Assembly (NCBI RefSeq): GCF_052119585.1
Contig: NZ_JBGQOJ010000017.1
Location: 1 to 64,000, forward strand
Source of the DNA: JBGQOJ01 sp052119585
Lineage (GTDB): Bacteria; Pseudomonadota; Alphaproteobacteria; Rhodobacterales; Rhodobacteraceae
DNA length: 64,000 nucleotides
Reading direction: 5' to 3'
How positions within the stretch are numbered: the stretch's first letter is position 1; each line of letters starts with the position of its first letter. The translations under genes were made by a program, and so were the position numbers. Below are positions 1 to 8,359 of this stretch, in pieces. A model generated the notes under the pieces. That model made no database searches and was not told the DNA's origin. It saw nothing but the letters and a program-made list of their open reading frames with translations.

Positions 1-79
1 CGCCGGGTGGAGTGATGCGTTTCTTCTCAGCCTTCTCAATAACTTAGCCAACCCTTAGGTCAAACGCGATTGCCCTGGG

Positions 80-439
80 TACCGACTGGCGGCTGATCAG
101 GGTTCCGACAATGCCCTAAAAAGTATTGGCGGGATGTACTTTAACGGCAACGGCGTCCCGCAGGATTACGCGGAAGCGATGACGTGGTTTCGACTGGCCG
201 CAGAGCAGGGCGATGCCGGTGCCCAGAACAATCTCGGCATGATGTACAAAATTGGCTGGGGCGTTCCGCAGGACAATCAAACAGCGCATATGTGGTACAA
301 CTTGGCAGCTGCAAGCGGCAACCCAAAGAGTGGAAAATGGCGCGATGAGTTGGCTGCAATGATGACTCCACCTGCAATCGAAGAAGCCCAACGACGCGCT
401 CGCGTCTGCTTGGCATCGAAGTACCAGGACTGTGACTGA
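80..439 (+). pseudogene. Sel1-repeat protein, 5'-truncated remnant
   Basis: The reading frame carries Sel1-type repeats (YRLAADQGSDNALKSIGGMY, then WFRLAAEQGDAGAQNNLGMM and WYNLAAASG) and ends normally at 437-439. The repeat homology is already running at position 80, well before the first in-frame ATG at 134, and a TAG at 56-58 closes the frame upstream. No full-length start is therefore possible, so I read this as the 3' end of a decayed gene rather than a 101-residue protein. Intact Sel1 proteins normally have several 36-residue repeats and often a signal peptide. A short product from ATG 134 remains possible. Confidence 0.6.
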
Positions 440-991
440 GCGTAAATACGGGTGGCGGGTCTGACTTCAAAGAGCCTAATAAAATAGGCTCATCTAGGGG
501 ATTGGTAGGCCAATACGCGCGCCCGCGCGAGGCGTGGCCGTTAAGCAAACGGCGGAAAACATAATCCGCACCCTTTGCAGGGGCGTGGCATCGACCGATT
601 GAAATACCGACGGATAATCAAAACCCGTTCTGTTTCAAGCAAGGGGGGCGGGGGCTTCCACCTTCAGGGCTGACCGCGCCGGAACCTGTGGGGGGAGCCT
701 CATTCACACTGCGATCAAATTCAAAGGGGGGTGTCGGGCGAACGATTGAAATCAGCGCTAGCTGGCTCTGACGTTACAGAACTCGACGTTGCGACCGATG
801 CCGCGAACAATCCGACGTTCCGGCTTTACGCCCGCAAGAGTAGCCACAAACCGATTCATCGCGGCTGGAATTTGAACCGCTGTTCCGCGCAATTCCAGCA
901 TGTTCTCGAAAGAGGTGGGGGATATTGCGGGAGATGAAATTGGCTATACGTCAATAAAATAAAGAAAAATCAATATCTTAAATGGACATGG
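440..991. other. non-coding stretch beside the tRNA
   Basis: About 550 bases without a convincing gene. It holds a 7-bp inverted repeat at 472-491 and a 68-codon GTG frame at 731-937 that I do not accept as a gene. The stretch lies on the 3' side of tRNA-Ser, where integrated elements usually insert, and next to a truncated Sel1 gene. It may be the worn edge of an old insertion, but I found no clear duplicate of the tRNA 3' end. Confidence 0.5.
472..491. terminator. hairpin behind the Sel1 remnant
   Basis: GAGCCTA (472-478) and TAGGCTC (485-491) form a perfect 7-bp stem around a six-base loop, 30 bases after the stop of the Sel1 remnant. No T-run follows, so this is at best a weak or Rho-assisted terminator. 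Confidence 0.35.
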
Positions 992-1081
992 TGGCGGAGA
1001 GATAGGGATTCGAACCCTAGGAACCCTTGCAGGCTCAACGGTTTTCGAGACCGCCCCATTCGACCACTCTGGCACCTCTCC
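992..1081 (-). tRNA. tRNA-Ser (anticodon CGA)
   Basis: Read on the minus strand, the 90-nt sequence folds as a class II tRNA. The acceptor strand GGAGAGG (1081-1075) pairs with TCTCTCC (1002-996), followed by discriminator G and an encoded CCA (994-992). The anticodon stem GCGGT/ACCGT encloses loop CTCGAAA, giving anticodon CGA (plus-strand 1045-1047). A long variable arm lies before the T arm, whose loop contains GGTTCGAATCC. The encoded CCA and long variable arm fit serine tRNA reading UCG. Confidence 0.97.
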
Positions 1082-1287
1082 GCAAGGTATGATCGACGCG
1101 TGATTTAGTGTGAACTGCGAAGACGTGCAACCATTTTTCTGCAGGATTGCGCTCATTGCGATAAAAAGCGGGCGGGGCCGTGCGGGCTTGGGGTTTGAAT
1201 GCACGCGGTGTTGTGATCTGCGGGCGCTTGGCATCCACGCCGCAACCCCGTATCTCTGTGTGGCTTGTATTATCGGGGACCTTCGCT

Positions 1288-2109
1288 ATGCGCCTTTTCG
1301 CCACCGCCGCCCTTCTGATCGCGACCGCCTTGCCCGTCTGGGCGCAGAACACCGACAAGGTGGATGCGCTGATTACGGCGTTGTCCTTGCCCGATATCAT
1401 CGAGATCATGCACGAAGAGGGTGCCAGCTATGGCGCCGAGGTCGAGGCCGAGATGTTTCCGGGCAAGGGGGGGGCCGCATGGACCGCCCAGGTGCAGGGC
1501 ATCTATGACACCGGTAATATGGCGGCCAAATTCCGCACAAGGATGCTGGCCGAACTGGCAAACGCCGACGTCGATACGATGGTGGATTTCTTCGGGTCGG
1601 ACACGGGGCGCCGGATCATCGCGCTGGAGGTCAGCGCCCGCCGTGCGCTGATGGACGAGACCATCGAGGAGGCGGCGCGTGACACGGCGCAGGCGATGCA
1701 GGACAACGCCGATCCGCGCTTTGACCGGCTGGAGGCCTTTGCCGAGGCGAATGACCTGATCGAAGAGAATGTCGTGGGCGCAATGAATTCGAACTATGCC
1801 TTTTATCAGGGACTGATGGATGGCAATGCGTTTCCGTCCGAGATGACCGAAGACCAGATCCTGACCGATGTCTGGGGGCAGGAGCCTCAGATCAGGATCG
1901 ACACGGTGGAATGGTTGTATGGCTATCTGTCGCTGGCCTATCAACCGCTAAGCGACGATGATCTGGAGGCCTATATCGCGTTTTCGGAAACCGACGCGGG
2001 GCAGGATCTGAACCGCGCGATCTTTGCCTCGTTCGATGTGGTGTTTACGGACATCAGCCGCAATCTGGGGCGTGCGGCCAGCCTGCATCTGTCGGGCGAG
2101 GACATCTAG
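1288..2109 (+). CDS. exported DUF2059 family protein
   Basis: A 273-residue protein with a clear signal peptide (MRLFATAALLIATALPVWA, then QN), so probably periplasmic. After the signal comes a helical DUF2059-type region (AAKFRTRMLAEL, then VDFFGSDTGRRIIALE), and a second similar segment follows further on (AYIAFSETDAGQDLNRAIF), so the protein seems to hold two related halves. The frame is open further upstream to 1180, but only ATG 1288 places the signal peptide at the N-terminus. No biochemical role is known for the family. The gene is monocistronic and its stop overlaps that of the convergent lipoprotein gene by four bases. Confidence 0.8.
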   Translation: MRLFATAALLIATALPVWAQNTDKVDALITALSLPDIIEIMHEEGASYGAEVEAEMFPGKGGAAWTAQVQGIYDTGNMAAKFRTRMLAELANADVDTMVDFFGSDTGRRIIALEVSARRALMDETIEEAARDTAQAMQDNADPRFDRLEAFAEANDLIEENVVGAMNSNYAFYQGLMDGNAFPSEMTEDQILTDVWGQEPQIRIDTVEWLYGYLSLAYQPLSDDDLEAYIAFSETDAGQDLNRAIFASFDVVFTDISRNLGRAASLHLSGEDI

Positions 2110-2423
2110 GCGCCATTCGCCCGCAGGGCCAGGATCAGCGCGGCGGGGCTGGTGCGATACAGCGGCAGTTCCGATTGCAGGCGAAGGATCATCAGGTCGC
2201 GGTTCTGCGGTGGAATGCCTGCCGCATCCATCGCCGTCGTCAGGGCAGGCCCGCCGCCCGCCTCTATATCGGCCACGACGGCCCCGTAGTTCGACTTGAC
2301 GGCGATTTCGGTGCCCGCTCGCGTGGAGGGATCGGCCCCGCCCATCGCGGCCACGTCACACCCCGCAAGGGCCAGAAGGGCCAGTGCGGTGGCGTATCGG
2401 AAAAGGGGGCTGAGACGGGGCAT
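2106..2423 (-). CDS. small lipoprotein, unknown function
   Basis: A 105-residue protein whose N-terminus (MPRLSPLFRYATALALLALAGCD) is a lipoprotein signal with lipobox LAGC, so it should be anchored in a membrane through the cysteine. The rest is short and helical with no domain I recognise. Start 2423 was chosen because GGAG lies about six bases upstream and the signal peptide begins there; the frame is open much further. It is convergent with the DUF2059 gene, sharing the bases CTAG, and divergent from rplU. Confidence 0.7.
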   Translation of the reverse strand: MPRLSPLFRYATALALLALAGCDVAAMGGADPSTRAGTEIAVKSNYGAVVADIEAGGGPALTTAMDAAGIPPQNRDLMILRLQSELPLYRTSPAALILALRANGA

Positions 2424-2442
2424 GGCGATCTCCGGTTGCGAC

Positions 2443-2471
2443 TTGACTTTGCTAGCACATTCCCCGATAAG
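2443..2471 (+). promoter_or_regulatory. probable sigma-70 promoter for rplU-rpmA
   Basis: TTGACT (2443-2448) and GATAAG (2466-2471) are separated by exactly 17 bases, a good housekeeping promoter. Transcription would start near 2478 and leave a leader of about 130 nt before rplU, containing a small GCCCG-AA-CGGGC hairpin at 2518-2529. Confidence 0.6.
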
Positions 2472-2607
2472 CCGCCATCTGCCGTTGGGCTTTCCATAGG
2501 CGGATTTATGCAATGTCGCCCGAACGGGCGCGCTGTCCGAGGTGCCGCAAGGTGTGAACTCCTGCTTGGCAGGGACCAAAGGATGCGAAAAAATGAAGGA
2601 ATACCAT

Positions 2608-3204
2608 ATGTTTGCGGTCCTCAAGACCGGTGGCAAGCAGTACAAAGTCCAAAGCGGTGACGTTCTCCGCGTGGAAAAATTGGCTGCTGCAGCTGGCGAA
2701 AAAATTCAGTTCAACGAGATTCTCATGCTTGGCGGCGACTCTTTGGTCGTGGGCGCCCCCCTTGTGGCTGATGCTGGCGTTCAGGCCGAAGTCATCGACC
2801 AGATCAAGGGCGAGAAGGTCATCCACTACGTCAAACGTCGTCGGAAGCACTCGTCGCAGCGCACCAAAGGCCACCGTCAGCAACTGTCGCTGATCCGCGT
2901 GACCGACATTCTGGCAACCGGCGCAGACAAATCCGGCGTCAAGGCCGCACTCGGTGCTGGCTCTGTTACGCCTGCGGCCATGGCTGCCATGATCGAAGCC
3001 GGCACGCCGCTGTCGCAAAAGCCGGCCAAGAACACGGATGCGGTCAAAAAGATCGCCGTGAAGAAAGCCGCTGCCAAGGCTGCTGCCGCGCCTGCAAAAG
3101 CAACCCGTGCAAAAGCTGCCAAGGCCGAAACAGCCGACGCGGCCGACGCGCCCAAGAAAAAGCCTGCCGCCAAAAAAGCGGCCAAGGCCAAGACCGAGGA
3201 GTAA
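2608..3204 (+). CDS. rplU: 50S ribosomal protein L21 with long C-terminal extension
   Basis: Residues 1 to about 102 match L21 (MFAVLKTGGKQYKVQSGD at the start, then KVIHYVKRRRKHSSQRTKGH), which binds 23S rRNA in the large subunit. L21 is usually about 103 residues; this one has 198. The tail first has a short helical part (SGVKAALGAGSVTPAAMAAM) and then a low-complexity Ala/Lys-rich end. The start is ATG 2608 with AAGGA seven bases upstream; an open frame further upstream is not used. rpmA follows after six bases, the usual L21-L27 pair. Confidence 0.97.
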   Translation: MFAVLKTGGKQYKVQSGDVLRVEKLAAAAGEKIQFNEILMLGGDSLVVGAPLVADAGVQAEVIDQIKGEKVIHYVKRRRKHSSQRTKGHRQQLSLIRVTDILATGADKSGVKAALGAGSVTPAAMAAMIEAGTPLSQKPAKNTDAVKKIAVKKAAAKAAAAPAKATRAKAAKAETADAADAPKKKPAAKKAAKAKTEE

Positions 3205-3210
3205 GAACAC

Positions 3211-3480
3211 ATGGCACATAAAAAAGCAGGTGGTTCATCCCGCAACGGCCGCGACTCTGCCGGCCGTCGTCTCGGTGTGAAAAAGTTCGGTGGCGAAGCC
3301 GTCATTCCCGGCAACATCATCACCCGTCAGCGCGGCACAAAGTGGTGGCCGGGCGAGGGCGTTGGCATGGGCAAGGATCACACCATCTTCGCCGTTGTCG
3401 AAGGTAAAGTGACCTTCCACAAAGGCCTTAAAAACCGCACCTTTATTTCGGTTCTCCCGGTGGCGGAGGCCGCTGAGTAA
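3211..3480 (+). CDS. rpmA: 50S ribosomal protein L27
   Basis: An 89-residue protein beginning MAHKKAGGSSRNGRDSAGRR, the typical basic L27 N-terminus that reaches toward the peptidyl transferase centre, followed by GVKKFGGEAVIPGNIITRQR. The length is normal for the family. Its ribosome binding site (GAGGAG) overlaps the end of rplU, so the two are cotranscribed and probably coupled. A strong intrinsic terminator follows at 3510-3537. Confidence 0.98.
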   Translation: MAHKKAGGSSRNGRDSAGRRLGVKKFGGEAVIPGNIITRQRGTKWWPGEGVGMGKDHTIFAVVEGKVTFHKGLKNRTFISVLPVAEAAE

Positions 3481-3509
3481 GCCGAACCTGATAGGGTCAA
3501 GATATCATG

Positions 3510-3537
3510 GGGATCGGCGCGTAGCCGGTCCCTTTTT
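3510..3537 (+). terminator. intrinsic terminator after rpmA
   Basis: GGGATCGGC (3510-3518) pairs with GCCGGTCCC (3524-3532), nine positions with one G-T wobble, and is followed by five Ts. It closes the rplU-rpmA transcript. Confidence 0.9.
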
Positions 3538-3669
3538 CGTTTTGGTGCAAGAATTTCATATCTTTTCGGGAATAGAATGGCGGATAAATTGGTCCGCCCT
3601 CTGAAACTGCAGGGATTTAAGACTTACGTAATGACCATTGTCCGCAACGTGCTCTGGGAGGAGCGACGC

Positions 3670-4209
3670 ATGACGATTGAATTGAGAGCGACCCAGCCTG
3701 TCATCGAAACAGAGCGGTTCACCCTGCGCCTCTTGCGCAAGTCGGACGTTGGATTGATGCAGATGTATACCGCCGACAAACGCGTGGCTCAGGCCACGCG
3801 GTCGATCCCGCATCCGTTGCCGCCCGGCGCGACAGAGGCGTTCATCGCCCGCTCGATGTCCGAAGGCCGGACCGAGGATATCTGGGCGATGGACGGGTCA
3901 AAGCAGGGTCATGCAGAGGTTCTGGGGGTGATCGGGCTACAGCGCATGGACCGCGACCAGTCCGAGGTCGGCTATTGGGTCGCGCCCGCGTTCTGGAATA
4001 CCGGCTTTGCCTCCGAGGCGGTCAAGGCCCTGCTAGATGCGAACCCGCAACAGCGCAAGACGATCTTTGCCGCGGTGTTTCAGGACAACCCGGTGTCTGC
4101 CCGCGTGCTGACCAATGCGGGTTTCGAATATCTGGGCGACGCGGAAGCGTTCAGCGTGGCCCGCAATGCAACCGTTCCCACGTGGACCTACCTGCGCAAG
4201 CTGGGGTAG
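3670..4209 (+). CDS. GNAT family N-acetyltransferase (RimJ/RimL-like)
   Basis: A 179-residue protein with the RimJ/RimL-like pattern: an N-terminal strand ETERFTLRLLRKSD, a central VIGLQRMDRDQSEVGYWVAP, and the acetyl-CoA end region FQDNPVSARVLTNAGFEYLG. The family transfers acetyl from acetyl-CoA to N-terminal or other amino groups, including ribosomal proteins. Its place between rpmA and obgE suggests a ribosome-related substrate, but that is inference. Start 3670 is preceded by GGAGGAG; the frame also runs open to 3577. Confidence 0.85.
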   Translation: MTIELRATQPVIETERFTLRLLRKSDVGLMQMYTADKRVAQATRSIPHPLPPGATEAFIARSMSEGRTEDIWAMDGSKQGHAEVLGVIGLQRMDRDQSEVGYWVAPAFWNTGFASEAVKALLDANPQQRKTIFAAVFQDNPVSARVLTNAGFEYLGDAEAFSVARNATVPTWTYLRKLG

Positions 4210-4232
4210 GGGCTTGAGGCGGGGGGCAATTT

Positions 4233-4248
4233 GCTCTACCGCCTGAGC
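4233..4248 (-). other. tRNA D-arm-like fragment
   Basis: On the minus strand, 4248-4233 reads GCTC-AGGCGGTA-GAGC, a perfect four-pair D arm with the conserved A and GG of a tRNA D loop, preceded by TG as at tRNA positions 8-9. No anticodon arm or T arm follows, so at most it is a 5' fragment. It sits in the 65-bp gap between the GNAT gene and obgE and could be a tRNA relic or chance. Confidence 0.35.
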
Positions 4249-4274
4249 CATAGCTAGAATAAGGCCGAATACCG

Positions 4275-5312
4275 ATGAAATTCCTCGATTACACCAAAGT
4301 CTATATCCGCTCTGGCGGCGGCGGCGGCGGTTGCGTCAGTTTCCGGCGCGAGAAGTTCATCGAATACGGTGGCCCGAACGGCGGCGATGGCGGACGTGGC
4401 GGCGATGTCTGGGCCGAAGCCGTGGACGGGTTGAACACGCTGATCGACTTTCGCTATCAACAGCACTTCTTCGCCAAAAGCGGGCAGGCCGGCATGGGGC
4501 AGGGTCGCACCGGCGCGGGCGGTGACGACATCATCCTGAAGGTTCCCGTGGGCACCGAAATCCTCGACGAGGACGAAGAAACCGTGATCGCCGACATCAC
4601 AGAAGTCGGACAGCGGGTGCTTCTGGCCAAGGGCGGCAACGGGGGCTTTGGCAACCTGCACTTCAAAACAGCGACAAACCAGGCACCGCGCCGCGCCAAT
4701 CCCGGCCTCGAAGGGGTCGAGCGGACCCTGTGGCTACGCCTGAAACTGATCGCCGACGCGGGCCTTCTGGGCCTGCCCAACGCGGGCAAGTCGACCTTTT
4801 TGTCGGCCACCTCGAATGCGCGGCCAAAGATCGCCGATTATCCCTTTACCACCCTCGTGCCGAACCTTGGCGTTGTGGGCGTGGACAATGCGGAATTCGT
4901 CGTGGCCGACATTCCCGGCCTGATCGAAGGTGCGCACGAAGGCCACGGTCTGGGGATCGAATTTCTGGGCCACGTCGAACGCTGCGCCGTGCTGTTGCAC
5001 CTGATCGACGCGACATCCGCGACCGTCGCCGAGGACTACCAGACCATCATCGGAGAGCTGGAGGCCTATGGCGGCGCGCTTGCCGACAAGCCGCGCCTGA
5101 CCGCGTTGAACAAGATCGACGCGCTTGACGACGAGGAACGCGCCGAGAAACTGGCAGAGCTGAAAGAGGTCTGCGATGGCCCGGTCATGCAGATGTCGGG
5201 TGTCAGCCGCGAAGGTCTGGTGGATGTTCTGCGCGCCCTCAAGGCCGAGATCGACGCGCACCACCAGCGCGAACTCGACCCCGCGATCGAGGACGAGACG
5301 TGGCGTCCCTAA
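4275..5312 (+). CDS. obgE: Obg-family GTPase ObgE/CgtA
   Basis: A 345-residue GTPase involved in large-subunit assembly and stress signalling. The N-terminal glycine-rich Obg fold is evident (YIRSGGGGGGCVSFRREKF, then GPNGGDGGRGGDVW). The G domain shows the P-loop GLPNAGKST, switch region PFTTLVPNLG, DIPGLIEGA (G3) and NKID (G4). It lacks the long C-terminal domain of some homologues and ends about where short alphaproteobacterial forms do. The start has AAGG upstream. Its end overlaps proB by 13 bases. Confidence 0.97.
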   Translation: MKFLDYTKVYIRSGGGGGGCVSFRREKFIEYGGPNGGDGGRGGDVWAEAVDGLNTLIDFRYQQHFFAKSGQAGMGQGRTGAGGDDIILKVPVGTEILDEDEETVIADITEVGQRVLLAKGGNGGFGNLHFKTATNQAPRRANPGLEGVERTLWLRLKLIADAGLLGLPNAGKSTFLSATSNARPKIADYPFTTLVPNLGVVGVDNAEFVVADIPGLIEGAHEGHGLGIEFLGHVERCAVLLHLIDATSATVAEDYQTIIGELEAYGGALADKPRLTALNKIDALDDEERAEKLAELKEVCDGPVMQMSGVSREGLVDVLRALKAEIDAHHQRELDPAIEDETWRP

Positions 5313-6403
5313 GCACGGCCAAACGGCTGGTTGTCAAAATCGGATCGGCTCTTCTGGTCGATCGCACCACCGGCGCCCTGCGGCAAGAGTGGCTGACCGC
5401 CCTTGCCGCCGATGTCGCGCGGATCAAGGCGCGCGGCACCGATGTGATCCTTGTGTCCTCCGGCTCTATCGCGCTGGGGCGCGGGGTTCTGGGGCTGCCG
5501 CGCGGCACACTTGCGCTGGAACAATCGCAGGCCGCCGCCGCCGTCGGCCAGATCCGGCTGGCCCGCGCCTATGAACAGGCGCTGGAACCCTTGGGGATCA
5601 CGACCGCACAAGTTCTTGTTACGCTTGAGGATTCCGCAGATCGCCGCCGGTATCTCAATTCCCGCGCAACGATGGAAACCCTGATTTCACTGGGGGCCGT
5701 GCCCATCGTCAACGAAAACGATACCGTCGCCACCGACGAGATCCGCTTTGGCGACAACGACCGGCTTGCGGCGCAGATGGCGGTGACGGTGGGTGCGGAC
5801 CAACTGATCCTGCTGTCCGATGTCGACGGCTTTTATTCCGCCAACCCGAACGAAGACCCCACCGCCTACCGCTTTGACATCATCGACCGCATCACCCCGC
5901 AGATCGAGGCGATGGCGGGCGACCCCACATCGGGCCTGTCCAAAGGCGGGATGAAGACCAAACTGATGGCCGCCAAGACTGCCGTTGCGGGGGGCTGCGC
6001 CATGGCGATCACCGAAGGGTCCTGTCTGCAACCGTTGCTGGCGCTGGAAAACGGCGCGAACTGCACCTGGTTCACGCCGCAGGACGACCCGCAGGTGGCC
6101 CGCAAGCGTTGGATCGCCGCGATGAAACCAAAAGGCGAGATCCGCGTTGACACAGGTGCCGCCAATGCACTGGCCCAGGGAAAATCGCTGTTGCCCGCAG
6201 GGGTCATCGCCGTTTCCGGGCGCTTTGGCCGGGGTGACCCGGTGACGATTGTCGGCCCCGATGGCGCGCTTGGCAAAGGCCTTGCACGGTATACCGCGGA
6301 CGAGGCCAGCCAGATCATGGGGCGACAGTCGGGTGACATCGAGGCGATCCTGGGATACGCAGGGCGCGCCGCCCTGATCCACCGCGACGACATGGTCACC
6401 TGA
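5300..6403 (+). CDS. proB: glutamate 5-kinase
   Basis: A 367-residue enzyme that phosphorylates glutamate, the first step of proline synthesis. The amino-acid kinase domain (about 1-255) shows VVKIGSALLVD, VSSGSIALGRG and NENDTVATDE, and a C-terminal PUA domain follows (about 275-355, AGVIAVSGRFGRGDPV). The start is GTG 5300, inside the end of obgE, which implies translational coupling. proA lies 64 bases downstream, so both early proline enzymes sit together; a dispersed repeat copy occupies the gap. Confidence 0.97.
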   Translation: MASLSTAKRLVVKIGSALLVDRTTGALRQEWLTALAADVARIKARGTDVILVSSGSIALGRGVLGLPRGTLALEQSQAAAAVGQIRLARAYEQALEPLGITTAQVLVTLEDSADRRRYLNSRATMETLISLGAVPIVNENDTVATDEIRFGDNDRLAAQMAVTVGADQLILLSDVDGFYSANPNEDPTAYRFDIIDRITPQIEAMAGDPTSGLSKGGMKTKLMAAKTAVAGGCAMAITEGSCLQPLLALENGANCTWFTPQDDPQVARKRWIAAMKPKGEIRVDTGAANALAQGKSLLPAGVIAVSGRFGRGDPVTIVGPDGALGKGLARYTADEASQIMGRQSGDIEAILGYAGRAALIHRDDMVT

Positions 6404-6410
6404 CCTGTCA

Positions 6411-6429
6411 CTTTGTTCGAAAAATACTC
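6411..6429 (-). repeat. dispersed 3'-end repeat, copy 1
   Basis: On the minus strand this reads GAGTATTTTTCGAACAAAG, one base different from the copies at 30662 and 49135. It begins eight bases after the proB stop, in the proB-proA gap. Confidence 0.7.
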
Positions 6430-6467
6430 GAATTCCGCGGCTCAAACTTTGACCAAAGGCTGATCTG

Positions 6468-7733
6468 ATGAATGACGCAACCACGATACCCGCTTTGATG
6501 TCCGAAATTGGCGCCCGCGCCAAAGCCGCCGCCGCAACGCTTGCCTTCGCCAGCGCAGAACGCAAGCATGCCGCGTTGATCGGCGCTGCCGAGGCCGTTT
6601 GGCGCCGTCGTCAGGACATCATCGACGCCAATCTTGAAGATCAGGTGTACGCGGGCGAAAAGGGCATCAGCCCCGCAATGATGGACCGCCTTGTTCTGGA
6701 CGAGGCCCGTATCCGCAGCATCGTTGACGGTTTGCGCGCGGTGGCAGAGCAAAAAGATCCGGTGGGCGAAACCATCACCGAATGGGATATGGCCAGCGGG
6801 CTGCATATAAAACGCGTGCGCACGCCGCTTGGCGTGATCGGTGTGATCTACGAATCGCGCCCCAACGTCACCGCCGATGCGGGGGCCTTGTGTCTGAAGT
6901 CCGGCAATGCGGTCATTCTGCGCGGCGGTTCCGAAAGCTTTCATTCGTCGGGCGTGATTCATGACTGTCTGGTCGAGGGGCTGACCTCGGCCAATCTGCC
7001 CGCCGACGCGATCCAGCGGGTTCCGACCCGTGACCGCGCCGCCGTCAGCGAAATGTTGACCATGACCGACACCATCGACGTGATTGTTCCCCGCGGCGGC
7101 AAGGGGCTTGTTGGCCTTGTCCAGCGCGAGGCCCGCGTGCCTGTGTTCGCCCATCTCGAAGGGATCTGCCACGTCTATGTCGATGGCGACGCCGACCCCG
7201 ACATGGTGCGCAAGGTGGTTCTGAACGCCAAAACCCGCCGCACCGGCATTTGCGGAGCGATGGAATGCCTGCTGATCGACCAGACCTTTTATGACACGCA
7301 CGGCGCGCCGGTGATCACGGACCTGTTGAACGCGGGTGTAGAGGTGCGGGCCGCCGGTGAATTGGCTAAGATCGAGGGCACAACCCCCGCAAACCCCGGT
7401 GATTTCGGGTTCGAGTTTCTGGATATGATCTGCGCCACCAAACTGGTCGACGGTGTCGATGCCGCGATCGAGCATATCCGCACCTATGGCTCTAACCACA
7501 CCGAATGTATCCTGACGGACAATCAGGCCGTCGCCGACAGGTTCTTCACCCATCTCGACAGTGCGATTTTGATGCACAACGCCTCGACCCAGTTCGCCGA
7601 CGGTGGCGAATTCGGTATGGGGGCCGAAATCGGCATCGCGACCGGAAAACTGCATGCCCGCGGTCCGGTTGGGGCAGAGCAGTTGACCAGCTTCAAGTAT
7701 ATCGTGGTGGGAAACGGTGCCGTGCGCGGCTAG
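6468..7733 (+). CDS. proA: gamma-glutamyl phosphate reductase
   Basis: A 421-residue enzyme of the aldehyde-dehydrogenase superfamily that reduces gamma-glutamyl phosphate to glutamate semialdehyde with NADPH. Visible motifs are GVIGVIYESRPNVTADA, NAVILRGGSE, the segment holding the catalytic cysteine, TRRTGICGAMECLL, and the C-terminal GAEIGIATGKLHARGP. The length is usual. It follows proB in the same direction. The stop overlaps that of chpT on the other strand by four bases (CTAG). Confidence 0.97.
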   Translation: MNDATTIPALMSEIGARAKAAAATLAFASAERKHAALIGAAEAVWRRRQDIIDANLEDQVYAGEKGISPAMMDRLVLDEARIRSIVDGLRAVAEQKDPVGETITEWDMASGLHIKRVRTPLGVIGVIYESRPNVTADAGALCLKSGNAVILRGGSESFHSSGVIHDCLVEGLTSANLPADAIQRVPTRDRAAVSEMLTMTDTIDVIVPRGGKGLVGLVQREARVPVFAHLEGICHVYVDGDADPDMVRKVVLNAKTRRTGICGAMECLLIDQTFYDTHGAPVITDLLNAGVEVRAAGELAKIEGTTPANPGDFGFEFLDMICATKLVDGVDAAIEHIRTYGSNHTECILTDNQAVADRFFTHLDSAILMHNASTQFADGGEFGMGAEIGIATGKLHARGPVGAEQLTSFKYIVVGNGAVRG

Positions 7734-8329
7734 ACGCGGATGCAGATCTCTGTCTCGGACAACTCGATCTGCGACCGGCGCCCCAGCGCCTTCAGCAGAT
7801 CGGGGGCGAGCGCGAATTGAACATGCGCGGCACTGATATCACGCTCTGTCGCGGGGGTCGCAAGGACATCCCAAAGATCGGGCGTCACCAACAGTTTCGC
7901 GCCCGTCGCGCGCAACGTCCAGCGCCGGTCGGTCAGGCTGACAGTGACCTTCCCGCCGTAAGGCATTGATGTTTCAAGGCATTGCAGCAAAAGAAATGCC
8001 AGCTTGACCTCGCTGCGCAAGCAGTCCCCGATCGGTTGCCAATCGGTCTTGACCCTGCCACCCTTGCCATAGCCGTCAAGGATCGACAGGATTTCCCTGC
8101 GCCCCATGCTTTGCCGCGCACTCGCCGCACCAAAAGCCACGCGAAAATACCGGATCCGCGCATTTGCGCTTTCGACGCTTTGCGCGATCAGCCGCATTTC
8201 GGGACCAACGCTATGCCCCGCCAGTTCCAACAACTCGACCCCATTGCCGATCGCGCCCAGAGGGCTGATAAGGTCGTGACAAATACGAGAGCCGACAAGA
8301 GAGGTCAGATCGACGGACTGATCAGGCAT
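7730..8329 (-). CDS. chpT: histidine phosphotransferase ChpT
   Basis: A 199-residue protein with the ChpT signature at the N-terminus: SRICHDLISPLGAIGNGVEL, where His18 would be the phosphorylated residue. ChpT passes phosphate from the hybrid kinase CckA to the response regulators CtrA and CpdR; it resembles a histidine kinase dimerisation domain with a degenerate ATPase domain. In Rhodobacterales this relay controls motility and gene-transfer functions rather than viability. It is divergent from the DUF3553 gene with only 30 bases between the starts. Confidence 0.85.
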   Translation of the reverse strand: MPDQSVDLTSLVGSRICHDLISPLGAIGNGVELLELAGHSVGPEMRLIAQSVESANARIRYFRVAFGAASARQSMGRREILSILDGYGKGGRVKTDWQPIGDCLRSEVKLAFLLLQCLETSMPYGGKVTVSLTDRRWTLRATGAKLLVTPDLWDVLATPATERDISAAHVQFALAPDLLKALGRRSQIELSETEICIRV

Positions 8330-8359
8330 CGGCAGGCTCCGCTTTCAAGGGATGGGGAT

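Noticed and set aside
451..458. 8-base match to the tRNA-Ser end (GGTGGCGG) as an attachment site
   Set aside because: Too short to separate from chance in GC-rich DNA.
731..937. 68-codon frame from GTG in the non-coding stretch near the tRNA
   Set aside because: The GTG follows a G-run with no spacing for a ribosome binding site, composition is ordinary for chance, and no domain is recognisable.
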